DNA of 64,000 bases from Jiella mangrovi (GCF_017815135.1 NZ_JAGJCF010000004.1:186001-250000), one strand, 5' to 3'; shown: positions 29,788-39,555, counted from the stretch's first letter. The notes: generated by a model from the letters alone, not told the origin. Translations and numbers: made by a program.

Positions 29788-29818
29788 TTTTGACGTTTAC
29801 GTAAAAGTTCGCTATCAC
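29788..29818 (+). promoter_or_regulatory. Promoter of the fad operon with MerR/LiuR-like palindrome
   Basis: TTGACG (29790-29795), a 17-base spacer and TATCAC (29813-29818) form a promoter 72 bases before the fadE-like start. The spacer contains TTTACGTAAA (29796-29805). The combination TTGACGTTTACGTAAA resembles the operators of the MerR-family regulator LiuR described for fatty acid and branched-chain amino acid degradation genes in proteobacteria. Binding is inferred from sequence only. Confidence 0.55.
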
Positions 29819-29889
29819 ACTGCCAAAGTCGAAACCTGCGGGGCCACTCCGGCATTATCGTGGGTGAGGAGCTGAAAGGGAGCCGTTCC

Positions 29890-32166
29890 ATGTCGTTCCG
29901 CAAGGACAAGATCACCCGCCCGATCTTCAAATGGGCCAAGGGCGTGATGCCCGCCATCTCCAAGACCGAGGAGGAGGCGATCGGCGCCGGTACCGTGTGG
30001 TGGGACGGCGAGCTGTTTTCCGGCAATCCCGACTGGGACGAGCTGATCAAGACCCCGCCGGCGAGGCTCTCGCCCGAAGAGCAGGCCTTCATGGACGGGC
30101 CGGTCAACGAGCTTTGCGGCATGATCGACGACTGGACGATCTCGTCGCGTGATCGCGATCTGTCCGAGGACGTCTGGGCTTTCCTGCGGGAGAAGAAATT
30201 CTTCGGCATGATCATTCCCAAGGAATATGGCGGCCTCGGCTTTTCCAACACGGCCCATTCGGAAATCGTGCGAAAGGTCTCCTCGGCTTCGGTCGTCGCC
30301 GGCGTCACCGTCATGGTGCCGAACTCGCTCGGACCAGGCGAGCTGCTCATGCATTTCGGCACCGACGAGCAGCGCGATTACTGGCTGCCCCGGCTTGCCG
30401 ATGGTCGCGACGTCCCCTGTTTCGGCCTGACCTCGGCCGATGCCGGCTCGGATGCGGCTGCGATGACAGACACCGGCGTCGTCGAATACGGCCAGCACGA
30501 GGGCAAGGAGGTTCTCGGCATCCGCCTGAACTTCCACAAGCGCTACATCACCCTCGGTCCGATCGCGACCGTGATGGGTCTCGCCTTCAAGATGCGCGAT
30601 CCCGAGAACCATCTGGGCCGGGGCGAGGAACTCGGCATCACCGTCGCGCTCTTGCCGACATCGACGCCGGGCGTGAAGAGCGGCGACCGGCACATTGCGC
30701 TGAACACCTATTTCCAGAACGGCCCGCTTTCCGGCGAGGACGTCTTCATCCCGCTCGACTGGATCCTCGGCGGCGAAAAGCAGATCGGCCAGGGCTGGAC
30801 GATGCTGATGACGGCGCTCGCCGCCGGCCGCTCGATCTCTCTCCCCTCGCAGTCGGCGTCCGCGGCGGCCTATTGCGCCCGCGTGACCGGTGCATACGCC
30901 CGTGTGCGCACCCAGTTCGGCGTGCCCATCGGCATGTTCGAGGGCATCCAGCAGCCGCTCGCCGAGATCATCGCCAACGCCTATCTCATCGACGCCGCCC
31001 GTCGGCTGACGGTCGCCGCTCTCGACCAGGGGCACAAGCCTTCGGTCCTCTCGGCGATCATGAAGGCCCATGCCACCTACCGCATGCGCGAATGCGTCGA
31101 GCGGGCGATGGACATCCATGGCGGCAAGGCCATCATCGAAGGCGACAAGAACTATCTCGCGCCGATGTACCAGTCGGTGCCGATCGGCATCACGGTCGAG
31201 GGCGCGAACATCCTGACGCGCAATCTCATGATCTTCGGTCAGGGCGCCATTCGCGCGCATCCTTACATGCTGAAGGAGATGCTGGCCCTTTCCAATCCGG
31301 ATAGGGAGAAGGGGCTCGCCGAGTTCGACGAGCATTTCTGGGCCCATGTCGGCCATGCCCTGAAGAATGCCTGGCGCACATTCGCGCGCGGCTGGACCGG
31401 CGGCCTCGCAGCGCCGGCCCCCAAAGACGCGGCCTTCACCGGCCACTGGCGCCAGCTCTCGCGCTATGCCGCGGCCTTCGCGCTTCTGGCCGATCTTTCG
31501 CTGCTCACCTTGGGCGGCGCCCTGAAGCGCAAGGAGATGCTCTCGGCCCGTCTCGGCGACATCCTGTCGGAGCTCTATCTTCTCGGCGCCGTCTTGAAGC
31601 GGTTCGAGGTGGAAGGCCGGCCCGAGGCCGACAAGCCGCTGGTCGAGTACATCATGGAGAAGGGCTATTGCCGGCTCTCCATCGCCTTCAACGGCGTGCT
31701 CGACAATCTGCCGGCCCGCTGGGCGGCGGTGCTCGTGCGCTTCCTCGCCTTCCCGCTCGGAGTGCCCTACGAGGAGCCGTCCGACGAGCTGACCAGCGAG
31801 GTGGCGGGCATCATGATGCGTCCGTCCTCCCAGCGCGACCGGCTGTCGCCGGATCTTTATCTCGGTGAGCGTCATGCCGAACACCGGATCAAGGATCTCG
31901 AAACCGCCTTCGAGCTCGTCTGCGACGCAGCCCCGATCGAGAAGAAGATGCGCGAGAAGAAGATCAAGGACCCGGTCGCCGCGCGCGATCAGGGCGTCAT
32001 CACGGCGGAGGAATACGAGCGTCTCGGCAAGGTGAAGGAAGCGGTCGCCAAGGTGGTCGCCGTCGACGCCCACGACCCGCACGACGTCTCGCCGATCGCC
32101 GATCAGCACGTCACCCAGCGCCGGACCGGCACCGAGGAGCTGCAGACGCGAGAGGCGGCCGAGTGA
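29890..32166 (+). CDS. fadE: Acyl-CoA dehydrogenase, FadE type
   Basis: 758 residues. Catalyses the first, FAD-dependent step of fatty acid beta-oxidation. The core shows 'CFGLTSADAGSDAAAM' (FAD/substrate block), 'PIGITVEGANILTRNLMIFGQGAIR', which holds the catalytic Glu region typical of E. coli FadE, and a C-terminal DUF1974 domain (about 470-740) specific to this type. ATG at 29890 has AAGGGAG 7 bases upstream; an upstream GTG at 29860 is less likely. The next gene overlaps it by four bases (GTGA), so the two are co-translated. Confidence 0.95.
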   Translation: MSFRKDKITRPIFKWAKGVMPAISKTEEEAIGAGTVWWDGELFSGNPDWDELIKTPPARLSPEEQAFMDGPVNELCGMIDDWTISSRDRDLSEDVWAFLREKKFFGMIIPKEYGGLGFSNTAHSEIVRKVSSASVVAGVTVMVPNSLGPGELLMHFGTDEQRDYWLPRLADGRDVPCFGLTSADAGSDAAAMTDTGVVEYGQHEGKEVLGIRLNFHKRYITLGPIATVMGLAFKMRDPENHLGRGEELGITVALLPTSTPGVKSGDRHIALNTYFQNGPLSGEDVFIPLDWILGGEKQIGQGWTMLMTALAAGRSISLPSQSASAAAYCARVTGAYARVRTQFGVPIGMFEGIQQPLAEIIANAYLIDAARRLTVAALDQGHKPSVLSAIMKAHATYRMRECVERAMDIHGGKAIIEGDKNYLAPMYQSVPIGITVEGANILTRNLMIFGQGAIRAHPYMLKEMLALSNPDREKGLAEFDEHFWAHVGHALKNAWRTFARGWTGGLAAPAPKDAAFTGHWRQLSRYAAAFALLADLSLLTLGGALKRKEMLSARLGDILSELYLLGAVLKRFEVEGRPEADKPLVEYIMEKGYCRLSIAFNGVLDNLPARWAAVLVRFLAFPLGVPYEEPSDELTSEVAGIMMRPSSQRDRLSPDLYLGERHAEHRIKDLETAFELVCDAAPIEKKMREKKIKDPVAARDQGVITAEEYERLGKVKEAVAKVVAVDAHDPHDVSPIADQHVTQRRTGTEELQTREAAE

Positions 32167-33449
32167 ATTCGCAACCCGTCTATCTCGTCGACGGCGCCCG
32201 CACGCCCTTCATCAAGGCGCGCGGCCGCCCCGGCCCGTTCACGCCGGTCGATCTCGCCGTCCAGTGCGGCCGGCCGCTTTTGCTGAGGCAGGATTTCCCT
32301 GTCTCGGCGATCGACCTCGTCATCCTCGGCTGCGTCAACGTCATCGCCGAGGAGATGAACCCGGCGCGCGTCGCTTCGCTTCGGCTCGGCATCTCGGACG
32401 AGACGCCGGCCTTCACGGTGCAGATCAACTGCGGCTCGGGCATGCAGTCGCTCGACACGGCCTTCCGCTATATCGAGCGCGGCACCCACGAGATCGTCCT
32501 CGCCGGCGGGGCAGAGGCGCTCAGCCATTCGCCGCTGGTGCTGACGCGCGGCGCCGTCGAATGGTTCGCGCGGCTGAACCGCGCCAGGACCATGGGTGAT
32601 CGGGCCAAGGTCTTTTCGCAACTGAAGCCCGGCTATCTGAAGCCGGTCATCGGCCTGGAACGCGGGCTCACCGATCCGATCACCGATCTCAACATGGGCC
32701 AGACGGCGGAGATTCTCGCCCATCTCTTCAACGTCTCGCGCCGCGAGGCCGACGAATATGCCGTCGAGAGCCATCGCCGCCTCGGCGAGGCGACGAAGAA
32801 CGGGTATCTCAAAGGCGAGATGCTCCCGGCCGTCGCGAAGGACGGCAAGGTCTACGATCACGACGACGGCATTCGCCCCGGTACGACGGTCAAAGACCTC
32901 GCCAAGCTGAGGCCGGTCTTCGAGCGGCCCTATGGCAAGGTGACGCCCGGCAACGCCTCGCAGATCACCGACGGGGCGTCGTGGAACATCCTGGCGTCGG
33001 AAGCGGCGGTCGAGAAATACGGGCTGAAGCCGCTCGCGCGGATCGTCGACAGCGACTGGGGCGGCCTCGACCCGTCGATCATGGGGCTTGGACCCGTCAC
33101 CTCGATCGCGCCGATTCTCAACCGCCAGAACATGAGCGTCGCCGATGTCGATCTGTGGGAGCTGAACGAGGCCTTTGCCGCGCAGGTTCTGTCCTGCGTC
33201 GCCGCGCTCGATCAGCCGGACATCGCCGATGACGTGCTCGGCCTTAAAGGCCGGGGCGGGCGGATCGACCACGACAGGCTGAATGTCGATGGCGGGGCGA
33301 TCGCCCTCGGCCATCCGGTCGGCACCTCGGGCAACCGCATCACGCTGCATCTCGCCACCACGCTGAAGCGCCTCGGCAAGAAGCGCGGCATCGCCACCCA
33401 GTGCATCGGCGGCGGCCTCGGCGGCGCAATGCTTCTGGAAGCAGCCTGA
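32163..33449 (+). CDS. fadI: Acetyl-CoA C-acyltransferase (3-ketoacyl-CoA thiolase)
   Basis: 428 residues. Performs the thiolytic last step of beta-oxidation. Catalytic residues visible: C90 in 'VQINCGSGMQSLDTAFR', His in 'DGGAIALGHPVGTSGNRI' and the second Cys in 'TQCIGGGLGGAM'. The start is GTG at 32163 overlapping the fadE stop (GTGA). FadI-type length (about 430) rather than FadA (about 390), so the symbol fadI is a choice by length. Followed after 34 bases by the multifunctional protein gene. Confidence 0.93.
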   Translation: MNSQPVYLVDGARTPFIKARGRPGPFTPVDLAVQCGRPLLLRQDFPVSAIDLVILGCVNVIAEEMNPARVASLRLGISDETPAFTVQINCGSGMQSLDTAFRYIERGTHEIVLAGGAEALSHSPLVLTRGAVEWFARLNRARTMGDRAKVFSQLKPGYLKPVIGLERGLTDPITDLNMGQTAEILAHLFNVSRREADEYAVESHRRLGEATKNGYLKGEMLPAVAKDGKVYDHDDGIRPGTTVKDLAKLRPVFERPYGKVTPGNASQITDGASWNILASEAAVEKYGLKPLARIVDSDWGGLDPSIMGLGPVTSIAPILNRQNMSVADVDLWELNEAFAAQVLSCVAALDQPDIADDVLGLKGRGGRIDHDRLNVDGGAIALGHPVGTSGNRITLHLATTLKRLGKKRGIATQCIGGGLGGAMLLEAA

Positions 33450-33483
33450 CGACACCCGACCTGCGCGGCAGCATGGCCCGCGC

Positions 33484-35631
33484 ATGCAACGAGAAACGCG
33501 AGAAAAGCGGACGGTAACGAACGACATGGGCAGGATGCTGAACGCTCTTTCCGAGCGCTCTCTCGAAATGGGACCGGCCAGGAACGCCGAGGCCAGCGGT
33601 CATTTCAAGGTCGCGACGGATCTCCACGGCGTCGTCTGGATGGTGCTCGACCGCACCGACAAGCGGGTCAACACGATCGACCGCCCGGTGCTCGAAGAAC
33701 TCGCCACCCATATCGAGCGCTTCGAAAAGGAAAAGCCGGCGGCCGTCGTCATCCGCTCCGGCAAGAAGGCGGGCTTTGCCGCCGGCGCCGACATCAACCA
33801 GTTCGTCGGGGCCTCGACCGCCGAGATCAAGGCCGCGCTCGATCAGGGCCATCAGGTGCTCGACCGGCTGGCGGCGCTCCCCTGCCGGACCATCGCCGTG
33901 ATCCACGGCCACTGCCTCGGAGCGGGGCTCGAACTGGCGCTGGCCTGCGACCGGCGCATCGCCGTCTCCGATGCCACGCTCGGTTTCCCCGAGGTGATGC
34001 TCGGCCTTCATCCGGGCCTTGGCGGCACCTTCCGTGCGCCGGCCGTCGCCGATCCGGTCGAGGCGATGACGATGATGCTGACCGGCCGCTCCATGCCGGC
34101 ACGGCGGGCGAAGTCGGTCGGCCTCGTCGATGCCGTGGTCGAAGAGCGGCATGTCGAGGCGGCGGTCGAGGCCGCCTTCTACGGCGATTTGCGCCATAAA
34201 CCGCAGTCGCTGCAGGGCAAGGCGATGGGCTTCAAGCCGGCGCGCCAGTTCGCCGCCCGGATGATGCGCAAGAAGACGGCGGAGAAGGCGAGCAAGGAAC
34301 ACTATCCCGCGCCCTTCAAGCTGATCGATCTGTGGGAAGCCCATGGCGGCGATCCCAAAGCCATGCAGCGCGCCGAGATCGACAGTTTCGCCGAGCTGAT
34401 CGAGTCGGATACCTCGAAGAACCTCGTGCGCGTCTTCTTCCTGCGCGAGAAGATGAAGGGGCTGAAAGAAGGCTCCTCCGGGGTCAAGCATCTCCACGTC
34501 ATCGGCGCTGGCGCCATGGGCGGCGACATCGCTGCCTGGGCGGCCGGGCAGGGCCTGCGCGTCACCCTCGGCGACATCAAGGTCGAGCCGATCGGCGGGG
34601 CGGTGGCCAAGGCGGCGAAGATGTTCAAGGCGGTTCTGAAGGACCCCTTGAAGGTTCGCGACGCGCTCGACCGGCTGATCCCGGACCCGGACGGGCTCGG
34701 CATCGCCCATGCCGATCTCGTCATCGAGGCGGCGCCGGAAAAGATCGAACTCAAGCACAAGATCTATGCCGAGATCGAGCCGCAGCTGAAGGAAGGCGCG
34801 CTGCTCGCCACCAATACCTCGGCCCTACCGCTCGCGGACCTTGCCGCCGGGCTGAAGGACCCGTCGCGTTTCGTCGGCCTGCACTTTTTCAACCCGGTCT
34901 CGCGCATGCAGCTCGTGGAGATCGTGCGCCACGACAAGATCGGCGCCGAGACCGAGCGCCGCGCGACGGCCTTCGCCGCCGAAATCTCGCGGCTTCCCGC
35001 CCCCGTCGCCTCGGCGCCGGGCTTCCTCGTCAACCGGGCGCTGACGCCGTATATGGCCGAAGCGCTGGTTCTGCTCGACGAAGGCATTCCGAAAGAGCGG
35101 ATCGACCGGCGGGCGGAACAGTTCGGCATGCCGATGGGGCCGATCGAACTGACCGACCAGGTCGGGCTCGACATCGCCCTCGACGTCGCGACGTCGCTGA
35201 GGGAGCGCCTCGGCGAGGATACGCTGCCCGCCGCTCCGGAATGGCTGACGAAGATGGTCGAGGAGAAGCGGCTCGGGCGAAAGACCGGACGCGGGCTCTA
35301 CGACTATGACGAGGACGGCAAGCCGAAGAAGATCTCGCCCGAAGCGCTGCCCGATGATTCCAAGGACGATGCCGACATGCTCGACCGACTGATCCTGCCG
35401 ATGCTGAATGCCGTCGTCGCCTGCATCGACGAGGGCGTCATCACCGACGAGGAGATCACCGACGGGGCGATGATCTTCGGCACCGGCTTCGCGCCCTTCC
35501 GCGGCGGGCCGGTTCACTACGCCCGCCAGCGCGGCATTGACGAGATCGTCGGCCGGATGAAGGATCTCGCCGGCAAGCACGGGCCGCGTTTCGAGCCGCA
35601 TCCCGGCTGGGAACGGCTCAAGGCGCGATGA
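33484..35631 (+). CDS. fadJ: Fatty acid oxidation complex alpha subunit: enoyl-CoA hydratase / 3-hydroxyacyl-CoA dehydrogenase
   Basis: 715 residues, bifunctional. The N-terminal crotonase domain (about 40-230) has 'GKKAGFAAGADINQF' and 'GHCLGAGLELALACD' (oxyanion hole and first Glu), with 'FPEVMLGLHPGLGGT' carrying the second Glu. From about 340 'LHVIGAGAMGGDIAAWAAGQG' opens the NAD-binding domain, and 'VGLHFFNPVSRMQLVEIV' has the catalytic His; two 3HCDH C-terminal domains follow. It hydrates enoyl-CoA and oxidises 3-hydroxyacyl-CoA, working with the thiolase just upstream. Starts at 33484 or 33526 are possible; neither has a clear ribosome site. FadB versus FadJ is not decided. Confidence 0.94.
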   Translation: MQRETREKRTVTNDMGRMLNALSERSLEMGPARNAEASGHFKVATDLHGVVWMVLDRTDKRVNTIDRPVLEELATHIERFEKEKPAAVVIRSGKKAGFAAGADINQFVGASTAEIKAALDQGHQVLDRLAALPCRTIAVIHGHCLGAGLELALACDRRIAVSDATLGFPEVMLGLHPGLGGTFRAPAVADPVEAMTMMLTGRSMPARRAKSVGLVDAVVEERHVEAAVEAAFYGDLRHKPQSLQGKAMGFKPARQFAARMMRKKTAEKASKEHYPAPFKLIDLWEAHGGDPKAMQRAEIDSFAELIESDTSKNLVRVFFLREKMKGLKEGSSGVKHLHVIGAGAMGGDIAAWAAGQGLRVTLGDIKVEPIGGAVAKAAKMFKAVLKDPLKVRDALDRLIPDPDGLGIAHADLVIEAAPEKIELKHKIYAEIEPQLKEGALLATNTSALPLADLAAGLKDPSRFVGLHFFNPVSRMQLVEIVRHDKIGAETERRATAFAAEISRLPAPVASAPGFLVNRALTPYMAEALVLLDEGIPKERIDRRAEQFGMPMGPIELTDQVGLDIALDVATSLRERLGEDTLPAAPEWLTKMVEEKRLGRKTGRGLYDYDEDGKPKKISPEALPDDSKDDADMLDRLILPMLNAVVACIDEGVITDEEITDGAMIFGTGFAPFRGGPVHYARQRGIDEIVGRMKDLAGKHGPRFEPHPGWERLKAR

Positions 35632-35678
35632 CGACGGTCCGTGCGAAACGGGGCACCGAGGCTCTCGCGGCCACTGCG

Positions 35679-36521
35679 TCAGATCGAGACGCAGAGATTG
35701 TCCTGTTCGCCGAGCCGTGTGCCGCCGAGGCGCACCCTGTCGCCGGGCTTCAGAAAGCGCGGCGGATCGTAGGAGAGGCCAACGCCGGCAAGCGTGCCGG
35801 TCAGGATGACGTCGCCGGGCTCGAGCCGCATGAAGCGCGAGATGTAGGAAACGAGATAGGGGATCTTGAAGATCATCTCTTCCAGAGAACCCACCTGCTG
35901 GCGTTCGCCATTGACCTCCAGCCACAGTTCGATCCGGTCGGGGTCGGGCAGCTCGTCGGGCGTGACGAGATAGGGGCCGAGCGGACAGAAGGTGTCGTGG
36001 GACTTGCCCTTGGTCCACTGGCCGCCGCGCTGAAGCTGGAAGTTGCGCTCGGTCACGTCGTTGGCGAGGCAGTAGCCGGCAACGGCCCGCTGGGCGTCCT
36101 CGACGCCGGCATATTTGGCGACGCGGCCGATGACCACCGCCAGCTCGACGCCCCAGTCGACGCGGGTGGCGAGCTTCGGCAGCTCGATCGGATCGGTCGG
36201 GCCACAGGCGGCGGTGGCCGATTTCAGAAACAGCGTCGGCTCGGGATTGACCCGGAAGCCGGCGAGCCTGGCGCTGTCGGAAAAGTTGGGGCCGACGCCG
36301 ACGATCTTGCCGATCCGGTCCACCGGTTTGCACAGCCGCGTTCCGGCCGCGACCTTGGGCAATGTCGCCGGATCGATCGCGGCGAGAGCCGCGAGACGGT
36401 CGGGGTCGAGTTCCCTGCCGTCGAGCGATGTGACATGTTCGCTGAGGTCGCGAATGGTCCCCGCCTCGTCGACGAGACCCGGACGCTCCGCGCCGCGATC
36501 ACCAAATCGAACAAGCCGCAT
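35679..36521 (-). CDS. Fumarylacetoacetate hydrolase (FAH) family protein
   Basis: 280 residues. The FAH fold is seen from about 60 ('KIVGVGPNFSDSARLAGFRVNPEPTLFLKSATAACGPTDPIELP') with metal-binding acidic residues in 'VDWGVELAVVIGR' (E), 'GYCLANDVTERNFQ' (D/E) and 'LEPGDVILTGTLAGVG'. Such proteins hydrolyse or decarboxylate 2-keto-enoic acids or isomerise related compounds; the substrate is unknown. GGGAGG precedes the ATG at 36521. It lies between two beta-oxidation operons on the opposite strand. Confidence 0.9.
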   Translation of the reverse strand: MRLVRFGDRGAERPGLVDEAGTIRDLSEHVTSLDGRELDPDRLAALAAIDPATLPKVAAGTRLCKPVDRIGKIVGVGPNFSDSARLAGFRVNPEPTLFLKSATAACGPTDPIELPKLATRVDWGVELAVVIGRVAKYAGVEDAQRAVAGYCLANDVTERNFQLQRGGQWTKGKSHDTFCPLGPYLVTPDELPDPDRIELWLEVNGERQQVGSLEEMIFKIPYLVSYISRFMRLEPGDVILTGTLAGVGLSYDPPRFLKPGDRVRLGGTRLGEQDNLCVSI

Positions 36522-36744
36522 CGATACCTCCCAGACACTCTGTCGCCGGAATGGCTGGAGGGCCCGCCGGGTTCCGTGTAGCCGCCTCTCCCCTTCGGTG
36601 GCCGGGAGGCGAATCACAGCCCGTCTCATACTGGGACGGGCGCCTTGCCGTCGATAACGGCGCAGGGCAGAAGCATAAATTATTCGAGAGGTGGCAAAGC
36701 CTGCGCCACGGCCGGCCGCCCCTCTTCAAGGAGGAGACGAGACA

Positions 36745-38553
36745 ATGCCGCGACCACCGGTCAAGGACATCGCATTCACCTTAAGGCAGATCGCCGGCCT
36801 CGACGCGGCGATGGAGGAGGGATTGTTCCCCGATCTGGAGCCCGACCTCGTCGAGGCTGTGCTGGAGGAGGCCGCGAAGTTCGCCAGCGAGCGCATGGAG
36901 CCCATGGATGTCGTCGGCGATCGCCAGGGCGCGCGTTTCGACGACGGCGCGGTGACTATGCCCGAAGGCTGGCGCGAGCTTTACCGAGACTGGACCGCTG
37001 GCGGCTGGAACGCCATCGCCGGCCCGGCGGAATTCGGCGGCCAGGAACTCGGCACGGCGCTCGCCGCCGCCGTTTCCGAGATGTGGAACCACGCCTCGAT
37101 GCCGTTTGCGCTCGGCCCGCTTCTGACCATCGGCGCGGTCGAAGCCCTCGACAAGCATGGTTCGGATGAACTCAAGCAGACCTATCTGGCAAAGCTCGTC
37201 TCCGGCGAATGGATGGGCACGATGAACCTCACCGAGCCGCAGGCGGGCTCGGACCTCGCCGCGCTCAGAAGCCGCGCCGAGCGGCGGGACGACGGCAGCT
37301 ACCGCGTCTTCGGCCAGAAGATCTACATCACCTATGGCGAGCATGACCTCACCGACAACATCGTCCATCTGGTGCTGGCGCGGCTTCCCGACGCGCCGGC
37401 CGGCGTGAAGGGCATCTCGCTCTTTCTCGTGCCGAAGTTCCTGCCCGACGAGGAGGGCAATCCGGGCAAGCGCAACGACGTCGTCTGCCACTCGATCGAG
37501 CACAAGCTCGGCATCCATGCTTCGCCCACCTGCACCATGCTGTTCGGCGAGGGCACCGTGGACGGTGAGGAGCCTGGCGCGATCGGCTATCTCGTCGGCG
37601 AGGAAAATCGCGGCCTCGCCTGCATGTTCACGATGATGAACAACGCCCGGCTGATGGTCGGCATGGAGGGCGTCGGGCTCGCCGATGCGGCCTATGACCG
37701 GGCGCTCGCCTATGCGCGGGATCGCCAGCAGGGCAGGGCGACACGGCTCGCGCCGGATGCGGAGAAGTCCGGCGCGATGAGCCCGATCGTCGCCCATCCC
37801 GACATTGCCCGCACGCTCCTCACCATGAAGAGCCTCACCGACGCCTCGCGGGCGATCGCCTTTTCCTGCGCGATCGCCATCGATCGGGCCCGCGCTTATG
37901 GCAAAAGCGATCCGGACAAGGCGAAAGCCTGGCAGGAGCGTGCCAATCTCCTGACCCCCGTCGCCAAGGCATTTTCGACCGATGCCGCCTGCGATGTCGC
38001 CTCGATGGGCATCCAGGTCCATGGCGGGATGGGCTTCGTCGAGGAGACGGGTGCGGCACGGCTCCTGCGCAATGCCCGCATCACGCCGATCTACGAAGGC
38101 ACCAACGGCATTCAGGGGATCGATCTCGTCGCCCGCAAGATCGGCCAGTCCGGCGGCGAGACGGCGGCCGCGCTGTTTGCCGAGTTCGACGAGACGCTGG
38201 CCGAACTTTCCCGCCGCAACACGCCGGAATTCGGCGAGACGGGCCGCTGCCTCGAGGCGGCCCTGGCCGATCTGAGGGCTGCGACGGATTATCTGCTCGA
38301 ATGCCTGAAACACGGCGAGACCGACACCGCGCTCGCCGGCGCGACGCCCTATCTGAAACTCTTCGGGTTGACGGCGGGTGGCGTGTGGCTCGCCAAGGGC
38401 GCCCTTGCGGGGGACCATGCGGAGCGCGTGGCTCTCTGCCGCTTCTTTGCCGAAAACCTCGTTCCCGAAACGGCTGGTCTCAAACAGACGGTCGTGCGTG
38501 GCGCGGCAAGCCTGTCGGCCGCCCATGATCTTCTTCTTGCGGGAGCTGCGTGA
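36745..38553 (+). CDS. Acyl-CoA dehydrogenase with extended C-terminal domain (DmdC-like length)
   Basis: 602 residues. 'GTMNLTEPQAGSDLAAL' is the FAD-side block, 'MVGMEGVGLADAAYDRALAYARDRQQGR' and 'GGMGFVEETGAARLLRNARITPIYEGTNGIQGIDL' are conserved blocks, the latter holding the region of the catalytic Glu (YEGTNG). The extra N- and C-terminal parts match the about 600-aa acyl-CoA dehydrogenases that include DmdC (methylmercaptopropionyl-CoA dehydrogenase), but sequence alone does not show the substrate. GGAGGAG precedes the ATG. The next gene overlaps the stop by one base (TGATG), so both form an operon. Confidence 0.92.
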   Translation: MPRPPVKDIAFTLRQIAGLDAAMEEGLFPDLEPDLVEAVLEEAAKFASERMEPMDVVGDRQGARFDDGAVTMPEGWRELYRDWTAGGWNAIAGPAEFGGQELGTALAAAVSEMWNHASMPFALGPLLTIGAVEALDKHGSDELKQTYLAKLVSGEWMGTMNLTEPQAGSDLAALRSRAERRDDGSYRVFGQKIYITYGEHDLTDNIVHLVLARLPDAPAGVKGISLFLVPKFLPDEEGNPGKRNDVVCHSIEHKLGIHASPTCTMLFGEGTVDGEEPGAIGYLVGEENRGLACMFTMMNNARLMVGMEGVGLADAAYDRALAYARDRQQGRATRLAPDAEKSGAMSPIVAHPDIARTLLTMKSLTDASRAIAFSCAIAIDRARAYGKSDPDKAKAWQERANLLTPVAKAFSTDAACDVASMGIQVHGGMGFVEETGAARLLRNARITPIYEGTNGIQGIDLVARKIGQSGGETAAALFAEFDETLAELSRRNTPEFGETGRCLEAALADLRAATDYLLECLKHGETDTALAGATPYLKLFGLTAGGVWLAKGALAGDHAERVALCRFFAENLVPETAGLKQTVVRGAASLSAAHDLLLAGAA

Positions 38554-39290
38554 TGTCCGATCTGATTGAGACGGCCACGCAGGGTGGCGTCGCCACGATC
38601 CGCATGAACCGGGCGGACAAGAAGAACGCCATCAATCGCGAAATGTATGTCGCGATGAGCGAGGCGCTTACGGCGGCCTCCGGTGATGCTGAAACCCGGG
38701 CCGTCGTCGTCGCCGGCGCGCCGGGCGCCTTTTGCGCCGGCAACGACATCAAGGACTTCATGGCGATCGCCGAGGGCGGCTCGCTGCCGGCCGAGACACG
38801 GGACTTTCTCCATCTCGTCGCCGGCTTCGACAAGCCGCTCGTTGCGGCCGTCGACGGCCTTGCGATCGGCATCGGCACGACGCTGCTGATGCATTGCGAT
38901 CTCGCCTTCGCCAGCCCCCGATCGCTGTTCAGGACGCCGTTCCTCGACCTCGGCGTGACGCCTGAGGCGGGCTCCAGCCTGATCGCACCGCGCATGATGG
39001 GCGACCAGCGGGCCTTTGCGCTTCTGGTGCTGGGCGAGGGCTTCGACGCCGAGGCCGCGCGGGTGGCAGGGCTCGTCTACAAGGTGGTGGAGAACCCCGA
39101 AGCCGAGGCGGCGACGGCTGCCGCCGCGCTGGCGAAAAAGCCGCCCGAGGCGCTGCGGATCGCCCGCGACCTGTTGCGCGGTCGCCGCGCCGACGTGCTT
39201 TTGCGGATGGACGAGGAGATCGAGATCTTCTCCAAACGCCTGCGGTCCGCCGAGGCGAGGGCGGCTTTTGCAGCGTTCCTCAATCGCTAG
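38553..39290 (+). CDS. Enoyl-CoA hydratase/isomerase (crotonase) family protein
   Basis: 245 residues. 'GAPGAFCAGNDIKDFMAIAEG' and 'DGLAIGIGTTLLMHCDLAFAS' form the crotonase oxyanion hole; 'FLDLGVTPEAGSS' covers the acid/base area. In the second Glu position of classical hydratases (usually PE...G) the sequence has 'LGVTPEAGSS', so hydratase or isomerase activity is uncertain. ATG at 38553 shares a base with the stop of the acyl-CoA dehydrogenase gene and has GGGAG inside that gene. Works with it in the same pathway by context. Confidence 0.9.
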   Translation: MSDLIETATQGGVATIRMNRADKKNAINREMYVAMSEALTAASGDAETRAVVVAGAPGAFCAGNDIKDFMAIAEGGSLPAETRDFLHLVAGFDKPLVAAVDGLAIGIGTTLLMHCDLAFASPRSLFRTPFLDLGVTPEAGSSLIAPRMMGDQRAFALLVLGEGFDAEAARVAGLVYKVVENPEAEAATAAAALAKKPPEALRIARDLLRGRRADVLLRMDEEIEIFSKRLRSAEARAAFAAFLNR

Positions 39291-39410
39291 GCAGCGCTAT
39301 CGTCCTCTGGGGGTGGCCTGAACGTCTCTTCCGGGCGGCGTTGGTGGAACCATGCTTCGTCGCATAGGCCCGTCACGCCGGCGTGCAGAATGGTCATGAG
39401 CATCAAAGCT

Positions 39411-39555
39411 TCGTCATCCCGGCCTTGAGCCGGGATCCATTCCAAATCATCGACGCTGCTATGGCGTCGCATTGCCAATAGATCGATTCTTCTGCGTCGA
39501 AGAGGATCGTTTGGCCGCAGAGGAAAGGCTCCCGGCTTAAGGCCGGGATGACGAG
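39411..39555. repeat. Second inverted pair of palindromic REP-like elements
   Basis: Element C (39411-39441, TCGTCATCCCGGC...GCCGGGATCCATT) and element D (39527-39555, GGCTCCCGGC...GCCGGGATGACGAG) are reverse complements with few changes and belong to the same family as 10221-10319. They fill most of the 328-base gap 39291-39618 between two convergent genes, where I see no gene. Confidence 0.8.

Noticed and set aside
29815-32109. Antisense open frame of 764 codons on the minus strand across the fadE gene
   Set aside because: It mirrors the GC-rich third positions of the real gene; the protein is Arg/Asp/Gly-rich with no domain, and the plus-strand FadE is certain.
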